Source: Leptospiraceae bacterium
Lineage (GTDB): Bacteria > Spirochaetota > Leptospiria > Leptospirales > Leptonemataceae
NCBI GenBank assembly: GCA_026418015.1
Contig: JAOACE010000008.1
Span: 248,001 to 312,000, forward strand
Direction of reading: 5' to 3'
Length of the DNA: 64,000 nucleotides
Shown: one piece after another, positions 25,986 through 36,834 of the stretch
Position numbering within the stretch: position 1 is the first letter of the stretch
Layout of the letters: every line of letters begins with the position of its first letter
Position numbers and translations under genes: made by a program
Notes under the pieces: generated by a model
What the model was told of the DNA's origin: nothing
The model's input: the letters and a program-made list of their open reading frames with translations, nothing else
Databases searched by the model: none

Positions 25986-26495
25986 TCAAGAATATTCATC
26001 TAAAAAACTACAAATAATTTCTCTTGATTCGTAAATTCCTTGCTTCTCGTAAGAATAATTATTTATCCAATGTTCAGACAACGAAGGATCAAAAACATTT
26101 CTTGGCAATTGCGGTAATGCTACCAAGGGAATTATGTCGTATCCCTGAGATTGCATCTCCCATTCTATCATAATTCTTACCATTGCACTAATTGAATACC
26201 CTACAAAATGCCTTGTTTCGAACAACTTACTCCATAAAACGGGATTCATCTTGATGGTTCTTCTCTTGTATTGTTTGGTTCTGGGCTGATAGGTTGCAGT
26301 TTCTGTTAGTTTTGTCGGAGTAATTCTTATTTCATAAAGAAAATTCAAATATCGATTCAACAAATAAAAAATGGCACGATAAGAGCTTCCATCAAAACGG
26401 GTGTTGGCAATTTCTTTTAAGAATTCATAATGTCGTGGTTCTAAATTCAAACAAACAAAAGAAAATTTTTTTGTTGTGTATTGATCGACTCTCAT
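25986..26495 (-). CDS. small basic protein, possible DNA-binding (DUF1564-like)
   Basis: A 169-residue protein with no signal peptide. Its centre, KQYKRRTIKMNPVLWSKLFE, then TRHFVGYSISAMVRIMIEWE, has a strand followed by two helices and a basic face, which resembles ribbon-helix-helix proteins and, by memory, the Leptospira DUF1564 family. The N-terminal half has helical YEFLKEIANTRFDGSSYRAI. It is divergent from the DUF499 pseudogene across a 246-base AT-rich gap, so it could be a leftover regulator of that element. Function is not established. Confidence 0.5.
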   Translation of the reverse strand: MRVDQYTTKKFSFVCLNLEPRHYEFLKEIANTRFDGSSYRAIFYLLNRYLNFLYEIRITPTKLTETATYQPRTKQYKRRTIKMNPVLWSKLFETRHFVGYSISAMVRIMIEWEMQSQGYDIIPLVALPQLPRNVFDPSLSEHWINNYSYEKQGIYESREIICSFLDEYS

Positions 26496-26741
26496 ATAAA
26501 TTTATAACTTGATTTTGGCAAAAACTATCATATAAAAAATTAATTTTATTAAAATATTTTTTGACAAATAAATCAAGCTATTTTATCCCAACATAAAAAA
26601 TTATTTTATTGAATGCATGAACATTAATTAAATTCAAAATGAAAAAAGATAAATTCTTTTATAAATAAAAAAATTATTTTTCTTATTTTTTTTTAATTGC
26701 AAAGTAGGATTTCATAAAAAAATATATATAAAGAGAGATTG

Positions 26742-29034
26742 ATGATGATTCTGTTCCAAAGAGTGGTTATACCTCATGATGACATTCTAAAAGGGAATTT
26801 AAACTTAGATAAATTTGCAGAGGATTTAGAGCAAGTTTTTTTAACCAGGGACTAGTGGAATATAAAGATCCAAAGTGATTTTTCGAAAAAACCTATCAAA
26901 CATATGTATTAAGAAATCTACTTTCGAAGATTCAAAAACGTATCGAAGTCTTGGGTGGTGATTCCGTAATACAAATTAAAACCCCTTTTGATGGAGGAAA
27001 AACCCACTCTTTGATTGCTATTATGCACGAAGCAAGAGATTGGAATGCAACACCTGTTGTGATAGTAGGTACAACCTTAGAAGGAAAAACTCGTCTCTGG
27101 GAATTCATCGAAAAACAGCTTACTGGAAAAATTGAACTACTAAAAGATCCAACCTCACCAGGTAAAAACAAACTCAGAGAATTGTTAGGACAACATCAAC
27201 CCTTAGTGATCTTAATTGATGAACTATTAGAATACATTACCAAAGCAGCAGGAGTAAAAGTCGGCGAAAGCACCATCGCAAACCAAACATTTGCATTTAT
27301 CTAAAAACTGAGCGAAACAGTCTCTTCCCTCGAAAAGATCAGTCTTGTTGTTACACTGACATCGAGTGCACAAACAGAGTTATACGATCTAAACGCAGAA
27401 CAATTTCTTAAAAAATTAGAAAAAATCTTCGGAAGAATCGAAATCATCCAAACTCCCGTACAAGATTCCGAAATTACAAAAGTGATTCGGCAAAGGTTGT
27501 TTTCTAAGATAGATTATAAAAAAGTCGAAAAGATTGTAAGAAAATTTGTAGAATATGCAGAATTTGAAAACATCTTACCCACAGGAATGCAACCAACAGA
27601 ATATGGAGATCGATTTTTGGATTCCTATCCATTTTTACCCGAAGTAATCAATGTATTGTATCATCGATGGGGAAACTTCCCCAATTTTCAAAGAACGCGA
27701 GGTGTTTTGCGTTTACTTTCTTTGGTGATCCATTCTCTAAAAAACACAAGTCTAACTTATATAAGTTTAGCTGATTTTGATTTATCGAACTAAGAAATAC
27801 GGCAGGAGTTAATCAAAATTATCGAAAATGAATATAATAGTATCATCGCGCAAGATATTTCCGATAGAGATTCTGGAACAAGAAAAGTACAAGATTTGAT
27901 TAATAACAAATATCAAGGGATGAATTTTGCTTTGCGAACTTCTATAACAATTTTTATATATTCCCATTTGGAGGTATAGAAAAAGGTGAAACATTAAACG
28001 AAATCAAACGCTCTGCAACAGTATTAACAGCAAATCAAGAGTTCCCTTTAGTTATATTGTAGAAGTCATCGATAAACTAAAACGCAAATTTTTATCTACA
28101 ATTACAAAACGATAAATATTTTTTAACTTCAACCTAACCTCAATCAAATTATTGTCAATAAAATCGAAAACCTTAAAGAAGACACAACATTAAAACTTAC
28201 CCCAGAACAAAAACAAGAGGTAGAGAAAAAAATTTCGGATTTAGAAAAAGATTTATTCTATTTAGTTAAGACTACTTATAAAAATATTACCATAACGGTT
28301 CAAAATGGATTTAATACAGAATCATTGGGTATTCCTAATCGCGATGATATAAAATCATTAGATGAAATTTTCTACGAAAGACTCAAAAACGATAGACATA
28401 TTATCGAAAAAATTGATCCTTTGGTGATAGAAAATAGATATATTCAACAAAAAGATTTTATCTATACTCAACAACTATTCTTTTCTTTTTATCGAACCCC
28501 AGGCGAAACGCGATTAAAAAACAAAGAATGTTTGATTTGAGGAATCGAAGAAGGTGTAGAAAAAGGCATATTTGGATTAGGAGAACTCGATAATAATAGA
28601 ATCATTTGCCGATATTACGAAGAAAAACCTCCTATGATTCAATTTAGTAATAACGAAATTCTTATAAAAAAAAGATGTTTGTAAAAAATTATCGAATCTT
28701 CAATAAAAAATTCCCAATATGCTATTATTTTTACCACAGAAGAATCAAAAACAAGTTATCAAGCTAAAGATCAATCATCATCTCAAAAATCAACAACACT
28801 ACTAGAACCATCCCATCAAGAATCTCTTAAAGAAGAACAGAACTTTAAAAAGAATTAAACCTTCGTTTCGAATTGCCTATCGGAAAAGCCAACGATGTTG
28901 CAAAAATTCTAATCAACATACAAGAAAAATTTAAGAATATAAAAATTCAAATCAAAGCAACTGATGGTAGTATGACTCAACTAAACTTCCAAATGAAAAT
29001 AATGGAAACCTACATCAAATTAATGCAAAACTAA
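26742..29034 (+). pseudogene. decayed DUF499-family ATPase gene
   Basis: Translation in shifting frames recovers one DUF499-type protein. Opening: IPHDDILKGNLNLDKFAEDL; then FFEKTYQTYVLRNLLSKIQ; Walker A TPFDGGKTHSL; Walker B LVILIDELLEYI; FPNFQRTRGVLRLLSLVIH; and a C-terminal domain with ELPIGKANDVAKILINIQ. Stops inside the frame are TGA 26876, TAA 27302, TAA 27791, TGA 28538 and TAA 28682; frameshifts are needed at the T7 run 26836-26842 and near 27960, 28060 and 28857. DUF499 ATPases are often next to DUF1156 methyltransferases in predicted defence loci; no such partner remains. A GAGAGATTG sequence precedes the original ATG. The whole 2.3 kb holds no other gene. Confidence 0.82.
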
Positions 29035-29061
29035 AAGAATGATCCATCATCCATTGTTTTT

Positions 29062-31278
29062 TTATGATGATTTTTTATTTCCATTAGGACGTTGAATCAA
29101 ATACAAAAAGAGAGATGAAGTAACAACAGAAACAGAACTCATTGCCATAGCGAAACCAGCAAACATAGGGCTAAGATATCCCAATGCTGCTAAGGGTATA
29201 CCAATAACATTGTAAATAAACGCGAAAAATAGGTTTTGTTTGATTTTTCGAATCGTTTTTCGCGATAGCTCAATACTAAACACTAAGTCTTTTAGATCGT
29301 TGTGGATTAAGTTTATATCTGCTGCTTCTTTTGTGATAGAAACCCCTTGTCCCATTGCAAAAGAAACATTTGCTTTGGCAAGTGCTGGTGCATCGTTTAT
29401 GCCATCTCCCACCATACCAACAATAAAATTGTTTTTCTGAAATTCTTCGATGAGTTTTAATTTATCCTCTGGCTTAAGTTCATAATATACTTTTTCGATT
29501 CCGAGTTGTTTCGAAATGTTTAGGGCAATTTCTTTTTTATCTCCCGTGGCTAAAACGGGTTCAATCTTAGATTCTTTTAATGTTTGAATGATTTCTAACG
29601 ATTCTTCTCTAACAGAATCTTCTAACAAAAAAACTCCCTGAGTTAAATTTGGAATAGAAAAATAAACCGGAGTTTTATCTTGTTCAGCAGGAAAATTTAA
29701 AACCTGTAAATCTTTTACAAAATCTTTATTTCCGATGTAAACCTCCCATATTCGATTCGTTGATTTTTCGAAGATTTCGCCTTTTACACCATAACCAGGA
29801 TGATTGTCTAAATGCTTTAATTCTAAATTCTTATCGGGAATTTGCGAAAAAATTGATTGGCAGAATTCCGCGATAGATTTTGCGATAATATGTTCCGAAG
29901 AACTTTCTACTAAATAAATCATCGAATAAACCTTTTTTTGTTGATCCATGTTTAGGTTTGCATCAAAATAAGTCTTTACAACTTTTAGGTTGCCCAAAGT
30001 CAGTGTACCTGTTTTATCAAAGATTAAAAAATGAATCTTCCCTGCATTTTCGATTGCTTCTGCACTACGAAAAAGAATGCCATATTTAGCAGCAATACCA
30101 GTAGAGATTAAAATTGCAATAGGTGTTGCTAATCCCAAAGCACAAGGACATGCAATAACCAAAACCGAAACAGCGCGTAGAATCGAATCATTCAAATCGA
30201 TGTTAAAAATTAAATACGAAACCAAGAATGTAATCATACTTATAAAAATTACACCATACGCGAAATAACCAGAGATCAAATCTGCTAGTCTTTGTACTGG
30301 TGCTTTGGTATTTTGAGCAGCTTCCACCATTTTTAGAATATTTGCAAGAGTAGATGTTTCGGGCGATTCTAATACCTGAATTTTGAGCATTCCCGATAAA
30401 TTCATGGTTCCAGAATAAACTTTATCCCCAACAGTTTTTCTAAGAGGAAGACTTTCTCCGGTAATTAAAGACTCATTACATTCTGATGCTCCTTCTACCA
30501 CCAATCCATCTACGGGAATATTTTCTCCTGGACGAACTAACAACAAATCATTTTTACGAACTTCTGTTATATCGATATCTTTTATGATTCCATTCTGCCA
30601 CAAATGACATACCAATGGTTGCAAAGAAAACAAATCTTCGATTGCTTGGTATGCCCTTCGCTTTGTAATTCCCTCGAGAATTTTTCCCAAAAGAACAAAT
30701 GTGATTACAATGGCAGAAGATTCAAAATACAAATGCGAATTGTGATGCGAAAAAAACATCATATAAACACTATAAAAATAACTCACATTCGTTCCCAAAG
30801 AAACAAGAACATCCATATTCGCTCCACCTGTTAAAATGGTTTTAATAGCACCTCGATGAAACCTATAACCAGCAATAAACTGTACAGGTGTTGCAAGTAA
30901 GAACTGAACCCAAGAAGGAATATAGATCGAAAAAATCATGGTTAAAACTAAAGGTATACTGAGTAAAATACTAAAAATAAATAATAATATTTCTTTTTTA
31001 TTTTTTTGTCTTTCTTTCTGGATTTTTAACAAACGATCTTTTGCGAATAAGTTGTCTTTTTTTGTTGCATCATAACCCAATTTTCTAATTTTCGATGTAA
31101 TTTCTTCGAGTCCAATTGTATCTTTGTTGTATTTTAGGATTGCTGTTGACGTTGCAAAGTTTACTTTTACTTCGTCTATGCCAGAGGTTTTTTTTAACAC
31201 ATTTTCAATTCGTGCTGCACAACCGGCACAATACATTCCTTGTACGGCTAATGTTATTACTTCTTCTTTTTGTTCCAT
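29062..31278 (-). CDS. copA: copper-translocating P1B-type ATPase
   Basis: Exports Cu(I) from the cytoplasm using ATP. Order: N-terminal HMA domain with GMYCAGCAARIE; eight predicted helices; actuator TGESLPLRKTVGDKVYSGT; CPC in VIACPCALGLATP; phosphorylation site DKTGTLTLG; hinge MVGDGINDAPALAKANVSFA; C-terminal helices with YN and MSSVSVVTSS, the Cu(I) signature of TM7-TM8. Length 738 is normal with one HMA. Odd: the nucleotide-binding HP motif, normally SEHP, reads SSEHIIAKSI, so the proline is replaced. Five bases after mutS; forms gyrB-mutS-copA. Confidence 0.94.
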   Translation of the reverse strand: MEQKEEVITLAVQGMYCAGCAARIENVLKKTSGIDEVKVNFATSTAILKYNKDTIGLEEITSKIRKLGYDATKKDNLFAKDRLLKIQKERQKNKKEILLFIFSILLSIPLVLTMIFSIYIPSWVQFLLATPVQFIAGYRFHRGAIKTILTGGANMDVLVSLGTNVSYFYSVYMMFFSHHNSHLYFESSAIVITFVLLGKILEGITKRRAYQAIEDLFSLQPLVCHLWQNGIIKDIDITEVRKNDLLLVRPGENIPVDGLVVEGASECNESLITGESLPLRKTVGDKVYSGTMNLSGMLKIQVLESPETSTLANILKMVEAAQNTKAPVQRLADLISGYFAYGVIFISMITFLVSYLIFNIDLNDSILRAVSVLVIACPCALGLATPIAILISTGIAAKYGILFRSAEAIENAGKIHFLIFDKTGTLTLGNLKVVKTYFDANLNMDQQKKVYSMIYLVESSSEHIIAKSIAEFCQSIFSQIPDKNLELKHLDNHPGYGVKGEIFEKSTNRIWEVYIGNKDFVKDLQVLNFPAEQDKTPVYFSIPNLTQGVFLLEDSVREESLEIIQTLKESKIEPVLATGDKKEIALNISKQLGIEKVYYELKPEDKLKLIEEFQKNNFIVGMVGDGINDAPALAKANVSFAMGQGVSITKEAADINLIHNDLKDLVFSIELSRKTIRKIKQNLFFAFIYNVIGIPLAALGYLSPMFAGFAMAMSSVSVVTSSLFLYLIQRPNGNKKSS

Positions 31279-31283
31279 ATATT

Positions 31284-33794
31284 CTAAAATAATTCAATCT
31301 GATTTTCGAGTAAATTGGTTTTTTTTCTTTTAGGAGTTTGTTTTTTAAATTCTATTTCTTCTTGGTATGTAAAATTTTTTTGTATTGCATTGTGTAAGAA
31401 TGACGAACGCGATTCAAATTCTTCTAAAAGAGACTGAGCGTGAAAGATGACCTTTTTGGGTAAACCAGCTAATTTTGCGACATGAATTCCATAAGATTTA
31501 TCCGCAGCACCTTCTTTTACTCTATGAAGAAAAATTACCTCTTCATCTTTTTCGATTACATCCATTGTTAGGTTAAATATACCTTCTTTTTCTGCTAGTA
31601 CAGTTAATTCGTGGTAATGTGTTGCAAACAATGTTTTTGGCTTTTTTTCTAGAAGATATTCAACCACAGCCCAAGCAATGGCTAATCCATCGTAGGTAGA
31701 GGTTCCTCTTCCCACCTCATCCATAATAATTAACGAATCTTCGGTAAAATGATTCAAAATTTGTGCTGTTTCGGTCATCTCTACAAAAAACGTAGATTCT
31801 CCTTTTGCAAGGTTATCCGTTGCTCCTACGCGTGTAAAGATTCTATCTACAATCGATAAACTTGCCTTTTCTGCTGGTACAAAACATCCCATCTGTGCAA
31901 GGATTTGAATAATTGCAACCTGACGAATATAAGTCGATTTTCCTGCCATGTTGGGTCCGGTAATAATGGCAATCGCTTTATCGCTAGTATTAAGATAAAC
32001 GTCGTTGGGAATAAAGTCCTGATTTTTGGGTAAAAATTTTTCTACGATTGGATGACGCGAATTTTTTAAATAGAGTTCTTTTTTTTCGTTCCAGCTTGGT
32101 TTAATCCAGCGATTTTTTTTCGAAACATAAGCGAAATCTAAAATTACATCGAGCAATGCTACATCATACAAAGATTGTTTTAATTCTTTTTTTTGTTCTA
32201 ATACTGATTTTATCAACTCTTCGAAATATTTTTTTTCAATTTCTTCAATAATTTCGTCTGCTAACAATATCTTTCTTTCGATTTCTTTTAATTCGAAATT
32301 GGTAAATCTTTCGTAATTGATAAGGGTTTGTTTTCTTTCGTATTCTTTTGGTGCATTTTTTGCCTGAACCTTAGATATTTCTATGTAATATCCAGTTATT
32401 TTATTGTATTTCACTTTAAGAGATGATAATCCTGTTTTTTCGCGCTCTTTTTTTTCGAATTCTAAGATCCATTCTGTTCCTTTTTCTTTGGCAAAGAATG
32501 CTTCGTCATAATCTTTATCCACTCCTTTTTTTAAGAAAGGTTGATTTCCTAAGATTGCTGGTGGATTTTCTACAACACAACGATCCAATGTTTCTTTTAG
32601 TTGAATCAGATTTGGATTTAATTCCACAGAATAACTGCATTGGATTTCTTTTAAAAAATGGTGTAACTTTTCTAATGCTTCTATGGTAGAAATAATATTA
32701 CGAAAATCTTTGGGGCTTGCTTTATTATATTGCATTCGCGTTAAAATTCTCTCTACGTCGCTAATTTCGGATAAGATATCTCGAATTGTATTTATCAAAA
32801 TATCATTGTTATAAAAGAATTCTACGAGATTTGATCTTTCTTGGATAGCTTTTAAATCTTTTAAAGGATGTAATAGAATTTCTTTAAGAAGTCTCTTTCC
32901 TTTTGGTGTTACTGGAGAAAACAAAGAAAAAAGAGAGGTTTCTTTTGGTTCAAAAAGGTTTAGGTTTTTGATAGTTTTTTCGTCTAAGATTAAGAATTCG
33001 TTATCGAACCGCATCAATCGCGGAATTTCGAGATGGATTTTTTGATCGAGAAAATTCTTTTCTAAATAATAAAGAATCAAGCTAATAGCACCCAATACAA
33101 TTTCAGCATCTTGCTCATTTAAAAGATATTGTAATTTTATTTTATAAAATTCTTCTAATTTTCGCTTACCTTCTTCGGTTGTAGCTTTCCAAGATTCTAA
33201 ACTAGAAATAATCACAGGAAGATTTTTAAACTTTTCTGATATAAAAGATTCTAGATGCGATGGAATCACAATTTCTGTGGGAAAATAACTGTAAAATAAA
33301 TCCATTAAATCCAACGATTCTTCTTTTAAGATATAACAAAAAAAATCTCCCGTAGAGAAGTCCGCGAAGGCTATTCCTAATTCATCCGTACGAAAGTCTT
33401 TATCGCATATAGCCATTAGGTACTGAGAATCTGCACCCTTTAATAAATTCTCTTCGATGATTGTTCCAGGCGTGATGATTCGAACAACCTTTCTTTGCAT
33501 CAATCGTGGGTTTTTGGGATCAGAAACTTGTTCCGCGATGGCGATCTTTTTACCAGCCGAAAGCAACCTTCCTATGTAGATTTCAGCGCTATGATATGGA
33601 ACCCCTGCCATAGGAATGGAATTCTGTCTACTTGTTAGAGCAACGTCCATTATGGGTGCTGCAATTTTTGCATCATCTAAAAAGAGTTCGTAAAAATCCC
33701 CCATACGAAAGAATAAAATTGCATCTGGGTATTGAGCTTTAAGCTCCAAATATTGCTTCATTACGGGGGTATTTAGAGGTTCTTGGGATTTCAC
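31284..33794 (-). CDS. mutS: DNA mismatch repair protein MutS
   Basis: Recognises mismatches and starts repair. N-terminal mismatch-binding motif DAILFFRMGDFYELFLDDA is intact; connector, lever and clamp follow; the ATPase has GPNMAGKSTYIRQVA (Walker A), IIMDEVGRGTSTYDG (Walker B and signature) and FATHYHELTVLAE. Length 836 is typical. It begins with GTG 33794, 4 bases after gyrB stops; the second in-frame start (ATG) would lose the first 11 residues. Close packing suggests translational coupling with gyrB. No mutL is in the window. Confidence 0.96.
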   Translation of the reverse strand: MKSQEPLNTPVMKQYLELKAQYPDAILFFRMGDFYELFLDDAKIAAPIMDVALTSRQNSIPMAGVPYHSAEIYIGRLLSAGKKIAIAEQVSDPKNPRLMQRKVVRIITPGTIIEENLLKGADSQYLMAICDKDFRTDELGIAFADFSTGDFFCYILKEESLDLMDLFYSYFPTEIVIPSHLESFISEKFKNLPVIISSLESWKATTEEGKRKLEEFYKIKLQYLLNEQDAEIVLGAISLILYYLEKNFLDQKIHLEIPRLMRFDNEFLILDEKTIKNLNLFEPKETSLFSLFSPVTPKGKRLLKEILLHPLKDLKAIQERSNLVEFFYNNDILINTIRDILSEISDVERILTRMQYNKASPKDFRNIISTIEALEKLHHFLKEIQCSYSVELNPNLIQLKETLDRCVVENPPAILGNQPFLKKGVDKDYDEAFFAKEKGTEWILEFEKKEREKTGLSSLKVKYNKITGYYIEISKVQAKNAPKEYERKQTLINYERFTNFELKEIERKILLADEIIEEIEKKYFEELIKSVLEQKKELKQSLYDVALLDVILDFAYVSKKNRWIKPSWNEKKELYLKNSRHPIVEKFLPKNQDFIPNDVYLNTSDKAIAIITGPNMAGKSTYIRQVAIIQILAQMGCFVPAEKASLSIVDRIFTRVGATDNLAKGESTFFVEMTETAQILNHFTEDSLIIMDEVGRGTSTYDGLAIAWAVVEYLLEKKPKTLFATHYHELTVLAEKEGIFNLTMDVIEKDEEVIFLHRVKEGAADKSYGIHVAKLAGLPKKVIFHAQSLLEEFESRSSFLHNAIQKNFTYQEEIEFKKQTPKRKKTNLLENQIELF

Positions 33795-33798
33795 TTTT

Positions 33799-35836
<2,038 letters not shown>

Positions 35837-35867
35837 CCAAAATCTCACTTATCAAATATTTATATGT

Positions 35868-36242
35868 TTAGGATCTTTTCTTTTTTGATTTATTCAACTT
35901 TTCTGCATATTCCACTGTATAAAGAGTCCAAGGTACAGCTCTTAATCTTGCTTCTGGTATTGGTTGACCTGTTCCTTCGCAGATTCCATAAGTTCCTTCT
36001 TCGATTTTTTCCAGTGCTCGATCGATTAAACGAAGTTTTTCAATTTCAAAATCCGAAAGTCTATTGAGCATATCGTTATTTAAACTAACATCTGCTAAGT
36101 CGCCTTCATCTCCTTCGCTCTGATTGATGTATAAATCCTCTTCTTCGGATAAATTTGCTAATATTTTTGCCTTTTCTTCCAATAAGATTTTTTTAAATTC
36201 TTCTAATTTTTGCTTAGACAAATAGGTATTCTGCTTTTTCAT
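35868..36242 (-). CDS. DksA/TraR-family protein with a degenerate zinc finger
   Basis: A 124-residue protein: a coiled-coil N-terminus (QKLEEFKKILLEEKAKILAN) with acidic EGDEGDLADVSLNNDM at the tip, then the family C-terminus YGICEGTGQPIPEARLRAVP and WTLYTVEYAEKL. DksA binds RNA polymerase with ppGpp; the tip acids fit that role. Usually four cysteines bind zinc here; only the first remains (C-E-G-T, then Y-T-V-E-Y), as in zinc-independent DksA2-type proteins. A GAGGAAAT site precedes ATG 36242. It stands alone, 65 bases upstream of gyrB on the same strand. Confidence 0.85.
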   Translation of the reverse strand: MKKQNTYLSKQKLEEFKKILLEEKAKILANLSEEEDLYINQSEGDEGDLADVSLNNDMLNRLSDFEIEKLRLIDRALEKIEEGTYGICEGTGQPIPEARLRAVPWTLYTVEYAEKLNKSKKKRS

Positions 36243-36335
36243 ATTTCCTCAAATTAAAATAAAATTTTTAAATTGCAAATATATTTAACAATAATAATTT
36301 GAAAATAATTTTTTAGATTTTTTCGGAGTTTAGGC

Positions 36336-36830
36336 ATGAATTATTTAGAACAAATTAAAGAAAGCATTGAAAAATATTTACAACAAACATCACAGAATGT
36401 CAATGAATTCTTAAACCAAGTTTCTAACAATATAGTGCAAACGTATGAATTGTACAAAAAAAAGGGAGAAGAAGACATGTCACAAGAAGCACAAAAGCTC
36501 CATCAAAGTCTGGACGAATTCTACCATAATGTGGAAAATTTTCTGAAAGAATTCGACCGAGGATTGACAGAATTTCTAATCGAAGCACAAAAAAGTTCAG
36601 AATATATTTTTCAACAATTTCAAACATTTTTTAGCGAAAAAAATATCGTAGAATTTCAACAAAAAATTCAAGATTTTACCAAACAGTTAGAAAAACAAAC
36701 ACCACAATCTCTCTTCAATGCAATCCAACAAATCTTTAATAAACAAACAAATCTCAACGAAGAAGAAATTAGTATAATATTTTCAGAATCCGACAGAAAA
36801 GAAAAATCCAACAAAGATGCTCCCAAATAG
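36336..36830 (+). CDS. amphipathic helical protein, phasin-like in layout, function unknown
   Basis: A 164-residue soluble protein that is almost entirely amphipathic helix, rich in Gln, Glu, Lys, Asn and Phe (KESIEKYLQQTSQNVNEFLN; HQSLDEFYHNVENFLKEFD; FQQKIQDFTKQLEKQ). No cysteine, membrane segment or signal peptide. The pattern of Phe and Leu on one face suggests a surface-coating or coiled-coil protein, as in phasins, but no diagnostic motif is present. Preceded by CGGAGTTTAGGC before the ATG. Ends 4 bases before the convergent pheT. Function not assigned. Confidence 0.6.
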   Translation: MNYLEQIKESIEKYLQQTSQNVNEFLNQVSNNIVQTYELYKKKGEEDMSQEAQKLHQSLDEFYHNVENFLKEFDRGLTEFLIEAQKSSEYIFQQFQTFFSEKNIVEFQQKIQDFTKQLEKQTPQSLFNAIQQIFNKQTNLNEEEISIIFSESDRKEKSNKDAPK

Positions 36831-36834
36831 TGTT

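Noticed and set aside
26508-26577. CTTGATT / AATCAAG inverted repeat around the start of the 26495 gene
   Set aside because: Seven-base arms 56 bases apart in very AT-rich DNA are expected by chance.
26876-28858. In-frame TGA and TAA codons in the DUF499 region as recoding or selenocysteine
   Set aside because: Both TAA and TGA occur, and several frameshifts are also needed to follow the protein, so decay explains all of them more simply.
29041-29061. CATCAT / ATGATG hairpin after copA as a terminator
   Set aside because: Short stem with a long loop and no T-run in the direction of copA transcription.
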